Assembly (NCBI RefSeq): GCF_029893085.1
Contig: NZ_JARXWI010000003.1
Location: 248,001 to 312,000 of the forward strand
DNA length: 64,000 nt
Reading direction: 5' to 3'
From: Parabacteroides sp. PFB2-10
Lineage (GTDB): Bacteria; Bacteroidota; Bacteroidia; Bacteroidales; Tannerellaceae
A model generated the notes under the pieces. That model was not told where the DNA came from and did no database searches. It saw only the letters and a list, made by a program, of their open reading frames with translations. Both the position numbers and the translations under genes were made by a program. Positions 27,277-36,382 of the stretch are shown in pieces. Position 1 is the first letter of the stretch; each line of letters starts with the position of its first letter.

Positions 27277-28596
27277 ATGACATACGAAGAAACGCTTCAT
27301 TACCTCTATACAAGCACACCGGTTTATCAACATAGCGGTGCTTCGGCCTATAAGCCGGGGTTAGATACCTCCATGGCTTTAGACTCTCTTTTACATCATC
27401 CGCACACAGCCTATCGATGTATCCATATAGGAGGCACCAATGGGAAAGGTTCCGTTTCGAATATACTGGCTGCCATTCTTCAACAGGCAGGCTATAAGGT
27501 TGGTTTATACACCTCGCCTCACCTTGTGGACTTCCGGGAGCGTATCCGGGTAAACGGAGAGATGATTTCGGAGAGATACGTGGTCGACTTTGTCGCTAAA
27601 TACAAAAAGGATTTCGAACCCCTCCACCCCTCTTTCTTTGAACTCACATCGACCATGGCATTTGCCTATTTTCGCGATCAAAAGGTGGATTTTGCGCTTA
27701 TTGAGGTTGGACTCGGCGGACGTTTAGACAGCACAAATATCATTACGCCTATCCTCAGCATCATTACGAATGTGAGCAAAGACCATACCCAATTCCTGGG
27801 AGATACCCTGGGCGAGATCGCTTATGAAAAGGCGGGCATTATCAAACAGGGTGTTCCGGTGGTGATTGGAGAACCGGGGGATGAGATCACGGAAAAGGTA
27901 TTCCGGAAAAAGGCAGAAGAGATGCAGGCGTCGCTACATATACCAAGTGAAGAGCATGTATTGAAGAGTGATGCCCATCTGTCTGAATATGGAGAATGGT
28001 TTTTTGATACGACGGATTGGGGCATGTTGTTCGGTGAATTGGGTGGTTTAGCACAATTCAAGAACGCGCAAACTATCCTCTGTTCGCTTCGGGTGCTTAC
28101 CGGACTGGGAGTGACTATTCCGCAGGAAGCCGTTAAAAACGGCTTTGAGAATGTAACCCAAATCACCGGATTGCAAGGCAGATGGCAGGAGGTATTGACG
28201 CATCCCTACACCATTATCGATACCGGGCACAACGTAGGCGCCTGGCAATACATCACCTACCAACTGGAGGCGGAAGCTAAGGAGCGTCCTCATCTTTATA
28301 TGATCATAGGCTTATCGAACGACAAAAACATCGAAGAGATTGTAAAAATGATGCCAAAAGAGGCGTATTACTTTTTCACTCAAGCCTCCATTGACCGTGC
28401 TCTTCCGGCCGAGCAGTTGGCACAATACGCTGAAATGGCCGGTTTAAAAGGCGAAGTATTCCCTTCAGTGGTAGATGCGGTATTTGCCGTGATGGCTACG
28501 GCCAACGATGAAGATATAGTCTTTATCGGGGGAAGCAATTTTATCGTAGCGGAAGCGCTTCCGCTTTTTGAAGAAACAGATTATTCTTTAAACTAA
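27277..28596 (+). CDS. folC: Bifunctional folylpolyglutamate/dihydrofolate synthase
   Basis: This 439-residue Mur-ligase-family enzyme adds glutamate to dihydropteroate or folates using ATP. The N-terminus MTYEETLHYLY is typical of FolC. The P-loop is GGTNGKGS (52-59), and YTSPHLVDFRERIRVNG, LIEVGLGGRLDSTN and DTGHN are all present. The start was chosen at 27277 because an upstream promoter element leaves earlier starts outside the transcript and because AAGGAA precedes it. An upstream in-frame ATG at 27259 is possible. The MFS gene follows after 11 bp and ispE after that, probably as one operon. Confidence 0.93.
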   Translation: MTYEETLHYLYTSTPVYQHSGASAYKPGLDTSMALDSLLHHPHTAYRCIHIGGTNGKGSVSNILAAILQQAGYKVGLYTSPHLVDFRERIRVNGEMISERYVVDFVAKYKKDFEPLHPSFFELTSTMAFAYFRDQKVDFALIEVGLGGRLDSTNIITPILSIITNVSKDHTQFLGDTLGEIAYEKAGIIKQGVPVVIGEPGDEITEKVFRKKAEEMQASLHIPSEEHVLKSDAHLSEYGEWFFDTTDWGMLFGELGGLAQFKNAQTILCSLRVLTGLGVTIPQEAVKNGFENVTQITGLQGRWQEVLTHPYTIIDTGHNVGAWQYITYQLEAEAKERPHLYMIIGLSNDKNIEEIVKMMPKEAYYFFTQASIDRALPAEQLAQYAEMAGLKGEVFPSVVDAVFAVMATANDEDIVFIGGSNFIVAEALPLFEETDYSLN

Positions 28597-28607
28597 ATAC
28601 TAATATC

Positions 28608-29972
28608 ATGACAGAAATTATTCGTAAAAAACTAAACGACTCAAAAGCCGCACGCTGGACAGCACTGATCATTGTTTCGTTCACTATGATGTGTGGCTAC
28701 TTTATTACCGATGTAATGGCGCCACTGGAAGACCTACTTATGCGCACATACAACTGGAGTGGAACAGAGTACGGTCTGTTTACAAGTGCTTATGGTTGGT
28801 TCAATGTATTCCTTTTGATGTTGATTCTCGGGGGTATTATCTTAGACAAAATGGGGATTCGGTTTACCGGTAAAATGGCCTGTTTATTGATGCTCACCGG
28901 TGCCTTGATAAAGGCGTATGCTGTTTCTTCCTATTTCACGATGACAGGAACGATTTTCGGTGTGAACGCACAGGTGATGATTGCCGGTTTAGGCTTTGCC
29001 ATCTTCGGTATGGGCGTAGAAATTGCCGGAATCACCGTAAGCAAAGTGATCGTTAAGTGGTTTACAGGGCATGAATTAGCATTGGCTATGGGACTCCAGG
29101 TTGCTCTGGCACGTATCGGTACGGCCTGCGCTTTAGGCTTCTCTCTTCCACTGGCAAAACATTTTGGTGCCATCTCTGCTCCTGTTCTTATCGGCGCCTT
29201 ATTATTGTGTATCGGAACACTCTCTTTCTTTGTGTATGCCGTTATGGACAAAAAACTGGATGAATCCATCGAATCATCATTGGACGGAGAGAAAGAAGAA
29301 GGATTTAAATTGAGCGATATTAAAATGATCGTAACCAACAAAGGGTTTTGGTTGATCGCATTCCTGTGCGTATTGTTCTATTCAGGCGTATTCCCATTCC
29401 TGAAATTTGCGACGAAAATCATGATCTACAAATATGGGGTCGAAGAGGGTCTGGCCGGTTATATCCCAAGTCTCCTTCCTTTTGGCACGATCTTATTGAC
29501 TCCTTTGTTTGGTAGTTTGTACGACCGCATCGGAAAAGGAGCCACATTGATGTTGATCGGTTCTTTTATGTTGATTGTCGTACATGGCCTGTTTGCCTTA
29601 CCGATATTGAATGTATGGTGGTTTGCAACCATTATCATGATTGTACTGGGTATTGCCTTCTCCCTGGTTCCTTCGGCCATGTGGCCTTCTGTGCCTAAAA
29701 TCATTCCGCAAAAGCAATTGGGTACTGCCTATTCATTGATTTTCTATGTGCAGAACTGGGGATTGATGGGCGTGCCTTTCATCATTGGTCTGGTGATCGA
29801 TAAGTATGCCATGACGACTCTTCCTGATGGTACTGTAACATACGACTACACTATTCCGATGTTGATTTTCACACTCTTCGGCGTATTAGCCGTTATTGTG
29901 GCGCTTATGCTGAAAGCAGAAGACAAGAAAAAAGGATACGGACTGGAACTTCCTAACATTAAGAAAAACTAA
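28608..29972 (+). CDS. Major facilitator superfamily transporter
   Basis: This 454-residue protein has about 12 hydrophobic helices and a central cytoplasmic loop rich in charged residues (about 220-240). The loop after helix 2 contains LDKMGIRFTGK, equivalent to the GxxxDRxGxR signature, and the second half has GSLYDRIGKG. The general class is clear and the substrate is not. It follows folC by 11 bp and precedes ispE by 58 bp in the same direction. Confidence 0.85.
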   Translation: MTEIIRKKLNDSKAARWTALIIVSFTMMCGYFITDVMAPLEDLLMRTYNWSGTEYGLFTSAYGWFNVFLLMLILGGIILDKMGIRFTGKMACLLMLTGALIKAYAVSSYFTMTGTIFGVNAQVMIAGLGFAIFGMGVEIAGITVSKVIVKWFTGHELALAMGLQVALARIGTACALGFSLPLAKHFGAISAPVLIGALLLCIGTLSFFVYAVMDKKLDESIESSLDGEKEEGFKLSDIKMIVTNKGFWLIAFLCVLFYSGVFPFLKFATKIMIYKYGVEEGLAGYIPSLLPFGTILLTPLFGSLYDRIGKGATLMLIGSFMLIVVHGLFALPILNVWWFATIIMIVLGIAFSLVPSAMWPSVPKIIPQKQLGTAYSLIFYVQNWGLMGVPFIIGLVIDKYAMTTLPDGTVTYDYTIPMLIFTLFGVLAVIVALMLKAEDKKKGYGLELPNIKKN

Positions 29973-29980
29973 ATGAAGAA

Positions 29981-30009
29981 TGAAGAGTGAAGAATATTTT
30001 CACTCTTCA
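29981..30009 (+). other. Hairpin between the MFS gene and ispE
   Basis: An 11-bp inverted repeat (TGAAGAGTGAA / TTCACTCTTCA) with a 7-nt loop lies just after the MFS stop, embedded in a GAAGA/TTCTTC-rich stretch. It could lower readthrough or be a remnant of simple repeats. It contains an in-frame ATG that would extend ispE to 29980, which is unlikely. Confidence 0.4.
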
Positions 30010-30030
30010 CTCTTCTTTCTTCATTCAACT

Positions 30031-30855
30031 ATGATCTGTTTCCCGAATGCGAAAATAAACTTAGGTCTCTATGTTGTGGGTAAGCGTCCTGACGGTTACC
30101 ACAACATAGAGACCGTTTTTTATCCGATCCCGGTAAAAGATGCGTTGGAAATTGTCCCTTCGGCAACAGGGAACGATCATTTTATGCAAACCGGTATTCC
30201 TATCGGAGGAGACCCTGCCAGCAACTTAGTGATGCGCCTATTGGCTCTGCTTCGTACAAAACAGGCCATTCCACCGTTAGACATCCACCTTTTAAAACAG
30301 ATACCTTTTGGTGCCGGACTGGGAGGAGGATCCTCGGATGCGGCCTTCATGTTGAAACTGATCAATGATTTTTGTTCGCTGGGGCTATCGTCCGGTGAAA
30401 TGGAGGAAATAGCAGCTAAGATCGGAGCCGACTGTCCTTTCTTTATTCAAAACAGACCTGTCTTTGCGACGGGTACAGGCAATATCTTCACACCGGTTAC
30501 CATCTCACTGGAAGGCTATTATTTCGGTTTGGTCAAACCACCGATCGCAGTCTCCACGCCCGAGGCATACGCCGGAGTGACTCCCCGGAAGCCGGAAAGA
30601 TCATTAACAGAGGTCATCACTTGCCCCGTAGAGACATGGAGAGAGGAAATGACAAATGATTTTGAGGCTCATCTGTTCCATAAATACCCTGCCATAGCTG
30701 CCATAAAGCAACAGCTTTATGATAACGGAGCCATTTACGCCTCCATGTCCGGATCGGGATCTTCCGTTTTCGGTTTGTTCCGGGAATCGGTCAGGATACG
30801 TCCCCTCTTTCCTGATTATTATGTATGGGAAGGGCTTCTACCCGCTCCCTTTTAA
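30031..30855 (+). CDS. ispE: 4-diphosphocytidyl-2-C-methyl-D-erythritol kinase
   Basis: This 274-residue GHMP kinase of the non-mevalonate isoprenoid pathway has the N-terminal substrate segment FPNAKINLGLYVVGKRPDGYH (Lys8 catalytic). The ATP loop PFGAGLGGGSSDAA starts at about residue 92, GADCPFF carries the catalytic Asp, and MSGSGSSVFGLF lies near the end. The start at 30031 gives the family's usual N-terminus. The in-frame ATG at 29980 would add 17 residues encoded by a hairpin region and is not favoured. A strong terminator follows. Confidence 0.95.
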   Translation: MICFPNAKINLGLYVVGKRPDGYHNIETVFYPIPVKDALEIVPSATGNDHFMQTGIPIGGDPASNLVMRLLALLRTKQAIPPLDIHLLKQIPFGAGLGGGSSDAAFMLKLINDFCSLGLSSGEMEEIAAKIGADCPFFIQNRPVFATGTGNIFTPVTISLEGYYFGLVKPPIAVSTPEAYAGVTPRKPERSLTEVITCPVETWREEMTNDFEAHLFHKYPAIAAIKQQLYDNGAIYASMSGSGSSVFGLFRESVRIRPLFPDYYVWEGLLPAPF

Positions 30856-30877
30856 TTTCTGATTCAACACTAAAAGA

Positions 30878-30916
30878 AGGGTGTGTGTCGCCGTATGATA
30901 CGTCGACACACACCCT
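30878..30916. terminator. Bidirectional terminator between ispE and a convergent susD
   Basis: A 13-bp GC-rich perfect stem (AGGGTGTGTGTCG / CGACACACACCCT) has a 13-nt loop and short T/A-rich flanks. It sits in the 88-bp gap between convergent genes, so it can serve both. Confidence 0.8.
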
Positions 30917-30943
30917 CCTTTATTCATATAAAAACTCTACAGT

Positions 30944-32614
30944 TTACGGATTTTGAATCAATTCGGTCGGATAGGCATCCAGCTCTGCCTGTGGAATGTA
31001 TTCGACAACAATATCAGCCGTTGGCTGCACAACCGGGAATACCGGAGAACCACTTAAATGGGTACCCGGATACCGACGATCCAAGGTAAAGCCATTTCTG
31101 AAAATATCCAGCTTGCGATGTCCTTCCCAAGCCAATTCCAAACGTCTTTCATCCAGAATACACTCCAAGAGATCCTTACCGGCAGGCAATGTCGAGAGAG
31201 TCAATTCCGGAATATTCGCTCTTTCACGGATTACATTCAGGTCGCTAAGAGCCGCGGCATCATTACCCAAATGATAATTGGCCTCTGCCCGGTTCAGATA
31301 TATTTCTGCCAAACGGATATACACCGGAGAATAGAGATGCGACTGATCTTCCTGCAACGATACTTTATAGATGAACCGAATCGGGAAACCATTACGATCT
31401 TCCAACGCCTCTTCTATCTTCACATAGTATTTCTTACTATCACTCTTTTTTGTCACATAATAGCGAATCTTTCCATTGTCCGTTTCCTTCTGAACGATAT
31501 CACTGGTATAAAGAGCCGCACTCGCCGCATCGATCACATACTCATCGCCCTCTTTCGTTACAGTCGCATGTTCATAGGTATAGGTATTCGTACTTTCATT
31601 GCCTACCACATACAACATCCACAAAACACCCGGAGCCTTTACCTGGTCGACTACAAAAGCATGACGCAGGTCGCTTTCGTTTTCGTTCAACAACTCCATA
31701 TAGGTCGAAGAAGGATACATTTCTCCCCATCCGTTTTCATTGATCTTCGCATAGACAGATCCGACAGAATACCACGCCATATGATAGTCTTGAAAATCCT
31801 TATCTTTCACCATGCGGATAGCAAAAATCGTTTCCGTATTGCTTTCCGGAACATGGCGGGGGTATTTCTGGTACGTATCGCCACGCAGAAGCGTATATCT
31901 TCCTGAGTCAATCACCAGATCCGCGTATTCCTTCGCTTTCGCCCACTCGCCCATATACAGGTAAATACGCGACAAATAAGCATAAGCCACCTCTTTAGAC
32001 GCATAGATATTCGTCTTTTCACTTCCCATCAGCGAAGCCGCTTTCAACAGATCCTTCACAATCTGGTCGTACACCTCTTTGACCGTCGCACGTGTCGGGA
32101 AATCATCCAGATCGGCTGTCAGCTTCAAAGGAATACCCAGGTTGGTTTCAGGGCTTTGCGCATAAGGGCGTCCGAAGATATTACACAGGTTGAAATAGAG
32201 GAAGCCGCGAAGGAAATAGTTTTCCCCCAAGACCTGATCCAGCACCTCGCTCTCGCCTTCCCCAAGCTCTTGAATAATATTGTTGACACTCGCAATCGTC
32301 TGATAAGTAAACTTCCAGACGCGGCCAGGATAATAGTTATCACGTGAGCGTCTGAATGTGTATAGGTTGTAGAACAAATCGGATGTCGTTCCGCTCAAAG
32401 AGACGTTATCCCCTCCGAATTCATTCACATAATGGATCGTTTTATAGTAATATTCCTCTTTTAATTTGGCATAATTCCCCAGCGTGATTGTTTCCAGACT
32501 GTTCGCATCCATATTTTCGTTTGTGATCTCATCATATGGCAAACGTTCCAGGTCACAGCTATTCAGGAGAAGGAAAGCCATCATAAACAGAAATGATTTT
32601 AGTAATGTTTTCAT
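30944..32614 (-). CDS. SusD/RagB-family lipoprotein (orphan pair)
   Basis: This 556-residue SusD-like protein has lipobox LLLNSC (Cys20) and then DLERLPYDEITNEN. The middle shows SusD helices, and the C-terminal signature ILDERRLELAWEGHRKLDI lies at about 495-513. It is 21 bp after its SusC partner. No glycoside hydrolase, protease or sigma/anti-sigma gene accompanies the pair, so the ligand cannot be guessed; it could be a glycan, peptide or other nutrient. Confidence 0.92.
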   Translation of the reverse strand: MKTLLKSFLFMMAFLLLNSCDLERLPYDEITNENMDANSLETITLGNYAKLKEEYYYKTIHYVNEFGGDNVSLSGTTSDLFYNLYTFRRSRDNYYPGRVWKFTYQTIASVNNIIQELGEGESEVLDQVLGENYFLRGFLYFNLCNIFGRPYAQSPETNLGIPLKLTADLDDFPTRATVKEVYDQIVKDLLKAASLMGSEKTNIYASKEVAYAYLSRIYLYMGEWAKAKEYADLVIDSGRYTLLRGDTYQKYPRHVPESNTETIFAIRMVKDKDFQDYHMAWYSVGSVYAKINENGWGEMYPSSTYMELLNENESDLRHAFVVDQVKAPGVLWMLYVVGNESTNTYTYEHATVTKEGDEYVIDAASAALYTSDIVQKETDNGKIRYYVTKKSDSKKYYVKIEEALEDRNGFPIRFIYKVSLQEDQSHLYSPVYIRLAEIYLNRAEANYHLGNDAAALSDLNVIRERANIPELTLSTLPAGKDLLECILDERRLELAWEGHRKLDIFRNGFTLDRRYPGTHLSGSPVFPVVQPTADIVVEYIPQAELDAYPTELIQNP

Positions 32615-32635
32615 ATCATTTGCTTTTTAATGTCG

Positions 32636-35600
32636 TTAGAAACTAAGATTGACTCCCAAAGTAAATTGGCGTGACAGAGGATAGACATCCGTGCCCGGAT
32701 CTCCGTTGTCTTTTCCTGCTCCGATTTCAGGATCGGGACCGGAGAAGCTTGTGATCGTAAACAAATTCTCACCCGACAAAGAGATGCTGGCATATTTTAT
32801 CTTAGCCTTCTTCAATAGATTTGCCGGCAAATCATACGAAAGCGTCAGGCTGTTCAACCGGAAATAGCTGCCATCTTCTAAATATCTCCCCGATCTCTTT
32901 TGTGAGTCTTTGTTACCACCGGCTACCGGTTTCGGATGGGTGGCAATATCGCCCGGTTTTTCCCAACGGTTCCATCCATCTTTCAGATTCATGGAGTTGA
33001 ATGTAATATAGGCACCGTCGTTATCATAGAACTGGCGGGCAGAATGATAGATATTATTGCCCGACACAAAGGTGAAGGCGCCTGACAACGACAAGCCTTT
33101 GTAGCTCAATGAAGTCATCAAACCTCCGGTGAAATCGGGATTCGAACTACCTTGCTTCACGCGGGTTGCCTTCGATAAATCGGTTGTCTGCGTGCGGCTT
33201 CCGTCTTCATTATAGATATACCACATCGGGTCACCGGTTTGGACATCCACCCCGGCCCATTCTTCCATATACCAGGTATCGATCGCTATCCCCTCTTCCA
33301 GGATCTTATTGCCCGAAATCTGTGGTTTGCCTTCATACAGTTTTTTAATCTTGCTCTTATTGAAACCGATATTAAAGTCCAGAGTCCACAAGAAATCTTT
33401 TGTGCGAATAAGATCCGGGCTTATCGTTACTTCAACCCCTTCGTTCTTCACCGCACCGATATTTTGGTACTGGCTGTCGTACCCGGTGATGGAAGATAAA
33501 GAAACCTGGTACAACAAATCGGAGGTGTTCTTATTGTAATAGTCGATATTCAAACCAACCCGGTCAAACAGGCGGGCATCCAACGCGATATTGGTTTCAT
33601 AACATTTCTCCCAGCTCAACGCATAGTTACCCAATCGTTTCGGAAAAGCCGACGGAACACCATTGTAGTTGGTGCTCAGGGAGTAGACAGACATATAGCC
33701 ATAATTGCCCGATCCCGGCGTATTACCGATCGATCCGTAGCTGGCACGCAGCTTCAATTGATCGATGAAATCGATCTTTTTCACCATTTCTTCCTGATCG
33801 AGAGCCCATCCTAAACCGAAGGTAAAGAAGCCTCCGTAGCGATCGTTCTTTCCAAAACGGGAAGAACCATCCACACGATAAGAGAACTGTGCCATATACC
33901 GGTCGTTATAGGTGTAATTGGCATTAAAGTAAACCGACTGCATCGCCCATTCATTCTTACCGCCACCTACGGCATAAGCGTTTGAAGCCACACCCAACAC
34001 CTCAGCGCCGCCGGGAATACCGCGTCCTTCCGCATTGTTGGACTCCTGCTTATAATCACTGTATTCATACCCCAGGAAAGCACTCATCTCGTGTATGTTA
34101 TTCACGATCTTATTGAAACGCAACAGTTGATTGGCATACCGAGAGGTATAGAACGTATTGGACGCTCTCAAATGGCCATTGTCTGCCGCGCCGGAAGTCG
34201 AACGAGGGTCTGTATATCCTTCCGTCAGATGGTATCGGTAACCGATATTATTATTCGATTCAAATACCAGGTAATCCGTAAAACGATAATCGAATCCGAG
34301 ATTAGCCGTTATACCCAATTGTTTTCCTCTGTCGTAGTTCCACTGCAGGTTGTAGAGGTAGTTAGAAGCATCACGCCCATGCCAGTCTTTTTCCGTTCCT
34401 TTCCGAACCGAACCATCCGGATTGTAGGGATAATCCCAGGGCAGATAGGTCATAGCGCTATAGATAGAATGCTGCTTGTTGTCATCTTGCCAATAGCTGC
34501 CGGAGAACTTTGCTTTCAATGTCAGACGATCGTTTACCTTATAATCCGTATTGCTTCTGAGATTGTAGCGCTGGTATTCAAATCCTTTGATTGTCCCTTC
34601 GGCATCGTAGTAGTCGCCCGACAGGAAAGAGCGGATCTTTTCGTTACCAAAGGTGTACGAAACCGTATAGTTTTGTGTAAAGGCATTCTGTGTGGCTATA
34701 TCAAACCAATCCGTATCATACGCAAGCACATCTTTATTGAACCAGGTAAGAATACCCGAGTTCTCCAGATTATCCATCGATTGGGTATAATCATACAACT
34801 CCTGGGAATTCATCAGATTGAACTTGCCCAAGGTAAGCTTTGATATACCGAACTTAGCGGAAACATCAATCTTGCTTTCACCCATCCGCCCGGTCTTGGT
34901 TGTCACCAATATAACCCCATTGGTGGCCCGCGATCCGTACAAGGCTGTTGCCGCCGCATCTTTCAATACGCTGATGGTTTCGATCTCATTCGGGTTCAAC
35001 TGAGCTCCCGTTCCGGAGACCACCCCGTCGACCACCCACAACGGATCGACCGACGAGTTCAGGGTGCCCTTACCACGGATACGGATTGTCGCTGCATCGC
35101 CCGGACGTCCGGAGCTGTTCAACACCTGTACACCGGCCACTTTCCCCTGCAGCATCGAGTTCACATTAGGCGATGTGACTGTTTTCAGCTTTTCAGCGCT
35201 CACCACAGAGATAGCACCAGTCACAGAACTCTTTTTCTGTGTACCATACGCCACCACAATCACCTCACCGATTTTAGCCACATCCTCTTCCATGACGACA
35301 GATAGCTGCGTCTTGCCATTCAATGCCACCTCTTCGGTTATAAAGCCAATATAGCTAAACACAAGGACAGCCTCCGGATTGGCCACGTCTAAGGTGAAAT
35401 TACCATCAATATCTGTAATGGTGCCGTTCGAGGTGCCTTTTTCAAGAATATTCACTCCGATAAGCGGTTCGTCGGAGTCGCTCACAACATGACCCGTAAC
35501 CGTGATCCGGTCTTGTTCCAGGTTGTTCATTTCCATAGCAAACATAACATCATGGCTATAACCATTTGTCGCATAAGCCATTCCAATGCTCAAGAATAGA

Positions 35601-35680
35601 AAAAGAATACTTGTTTTCATAGTCTTAGAGCCTTTTTTCCGTGGGCGATAGGTATCGCCTGATCTAAAGCTTTGTTTCAT
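32636..35680 (-). CDS. SusC-like TonB-dependent transporter (orphan pair)
   Basis: This is a transporter of up to 1014 residues. The longest frame starts at 35680. An ATG 20 codons in (35620, MKTSILFLFLSIGMAYA) gives a classic signal peptide and may be the true start. Its carboxypeptidase-regulatory-like domain (about 58-135; GHVVSDSDEPLIGVNI, FSYIGF) is followed by the TonB-contact GEVIVVAYGTQKK, a plug with WVVDGV and VLKDAAATALYGSRATNGV, and a full barrel ending in GVNLSF. It is paired with the SusD 21 bp downstream. A long upstream region (35681-36121) contains hairpins and a -7 box, suggesting a regulated leader. Confidence 0.92.
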   Translation of the reverse strand: MKQSFRSGDTYRPRKKGSKTMKTSILFLFLSIGMAYATNGYSHDVMFAMEMNNLEQDRITVTGHVVSDSDEPLIGVNILEKGTSNGTITDIDGNFTLDVANPEAVLVFSYIGFITEEVALNGKTQLSVVMEEDVAKIGEVIVVAYGTQKKSSVTGAISVVSAEKLKTVTSPNVNSMLQGKVAGVQVLNSSGRPGDAATIRIRGKGTLNSSVDPLWVVDGVVSGTGAQLNPNEIETISVLKDAAATALYGSRATNGVILVTTKTGRMGESKIDVSAKFGISKLTLGKFNLMNSQELYDYTQSMDNLENSGILTWFNKDVLAYDTDWFDIATQNAFTQNYTVSYTFGNEKIRSFLSGDYYDAEGTIKGFEYQRYNLRSNTDYKVNDRLTLKAKFSGSYWQDDNKQHSIYSAMTYLPWDYPYNPDGSVRKGTEKDWHGRDASNYLYNLQWNYDRGKQLGITANLGFDYRFTDYLVFESNNNIGYRYHLTEGYTDPRSTSGAADNGHLRASNTFYTSRYANQLLRFNKIVNNIHEMSAFLGYEYSDYKQESNNAEGRGIPGGAEVLGVASNAYAVGGGKNEWAMQSVYFNANYTYNDRYMAQFSYRVDGSSRFGKNDRYGGFFTFGLGWALDQEEMVKKIDFIDQLKLRASYGSIGNTPGSGNYGYMSVYSLSTNYNGVPSAFPKRLGNYALSWEKCYETNIALDARLFDRVGLNIDYYNKNTSDLLYQVSLSSITGYDSQYQNIGAVKNEGVEVTISPDLIRTKDFLWTLDFNIGFNKSKIKKLYEGKPQISGNKILEEGIAIDTWYMEEWAGVDVQTGDPMWYIYNEDGSRTQTTDLSKATRVKQGSSNPDFTGGLMTSLSYKGLSLSGAFTFVSGNNIYHSARQFYDNDGAYITFNSMNLKDGWNRWEKPGDIATHPKPVAGGNKDSQKRSGRYLEDGSYFRLNSLTLSYDLPANLLKKAKIKYASISLSGENLFTITSFSGPDPEIGAGKDNGDPGTDVYPLSRQFTLGVNLSF

Positions 35681-35849
35681 AGAATTACAAAATGTTTAAG
35701 GTTGATACTTTGTTAGGTTCTGTTACTTTTTTGCATAGTTATAAGGGTGGATTGCGTCTATTCATTCGATTCTCTTTTTAGTTTGACATCTATTTAATTA
35801 CTCTCGTTTTTTTCTTATGATCACAAGATCTGCGTCTATTTCATAGTCC

Positions 35850-35871
35850 ACGGAAAAATGCCTTTTTCCGT
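35850..35871 (-). other. Hairpin in the susCD leader with an alternative pairing
   Basis: ACGGAAAAA pairs perfectly with TTTTTCCGT around TGCC. The GCCTT inside this hairpin can instead pair with AAGGC just beyond it (35872-35876), and the two structures exclude each other. If transcription starts near 36053 this lies in the 5' leader. Confidence 0.4.
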
Positions 35872-36059
35872 AAGGCACGAGCTGTTATATCAGATTGATC
35901 TAATTGATTTTCATATCCTGAAGTATTTCCGTGATAAAGAGGGGAAATCGATTGCATCGTCCGACCAAGCCCGCCTGGAAGGGATTCCAGTGGTTAGTTA
36001 AAGTTTCGTTGTATGTAGAAAAGGTCTTAGTCACAGCGTTTGTCATTCTTTTCGACAGA

Positions 36060-36067
36060 CAAATATA
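36060..36067 (-). promoter_or_regulatory. Promoter -7 box, probably for the orphan susCD
   Basis: It reads TATATTTG on the minus strand, an exact TAnnTTTG match. It would give a leader of about 370 nt before the susC start, long for this window. Confidence 0.4.
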
Positions 36068-36121
36068 ATTATTTTTTTTAGAAAATATGCCTAATGGGGC
36101 AATATTCAGCCATTCTACAAC

Positions 36122-36306
36122 AATGTAAACAAACGTTAATTTGCCTATTTTCGACAAAACACCCAATTTACGATTTGTAATTTCAGCGGGACTTTGCGCG
36201 CAAAAAAGCGGGAGTTCGAAGACAAACTCCCGGGAGAAACACTTTTTAACGTATGGGATTGTAAGCAAAACGGCCGTTTTGCTTACAATCGCGATTTTAA
36301 CATTTG
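36122..36306 (+). repeat. Dispersed intergenic repeat, copy B
   Basis: A 185-bp copy lies 77 bp past the stop of the minus-strand serine hydrolase. It has a perfect 34-bp palindrome at 36257-36290 (arms GATTGTAAGCAAAACGG / CCGTTTTGCTTACAATC). The hairpin GGGAGTTCG-AAGA-CAAACTCCC is at 36210-36231, with A6 at 36202-36207. On the minus strand this is a hairpin followed by T6, i.e. a terminator for the hydrolase gene. Confidence 0.9.
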
Positions 36307-36382
36307 GAGAGAGACCGCCTCTCCCCGGGTCAGCGGCAAAAGGCTTAACAAAGCGGCTGTACCCCTCTTTGTTATCGAGAGA

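Larger units (their letters stand above)
35681..36382. promoter_or_regulatory. 702-bp intergenic region upstream of the orphan susCD
   Basis: No convincing gene is present. It holds a TGTTACTT at 35721-35728 (also seen before xusA), a hairpin at 35850-35871, a minus-strand -7 box at 36060-36067 and repeat copy B at 36122-36306. The AT-rich stretch 36060-36085 looks promoter-like. Confidence 0.6.

Noticed and set aside
29980-30030. 17-codon N-terminal extension of ispE
   Set aside because: The extra residues are coded by a hairpin/simple-repeat stretch, and IspE normally begins just before the AKINL motif.
31058-31906. 282-codon frame antisense to the orphan susD
   Set aside because: It is a mirror frame of a clear SusD gene with no start signal, promoter or domain.
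34091-34843. 250-codon frame antisense to the orphan susC
   Set aside because: It lies inside a conserved SusC gene; composition fits a shadow of that gene.
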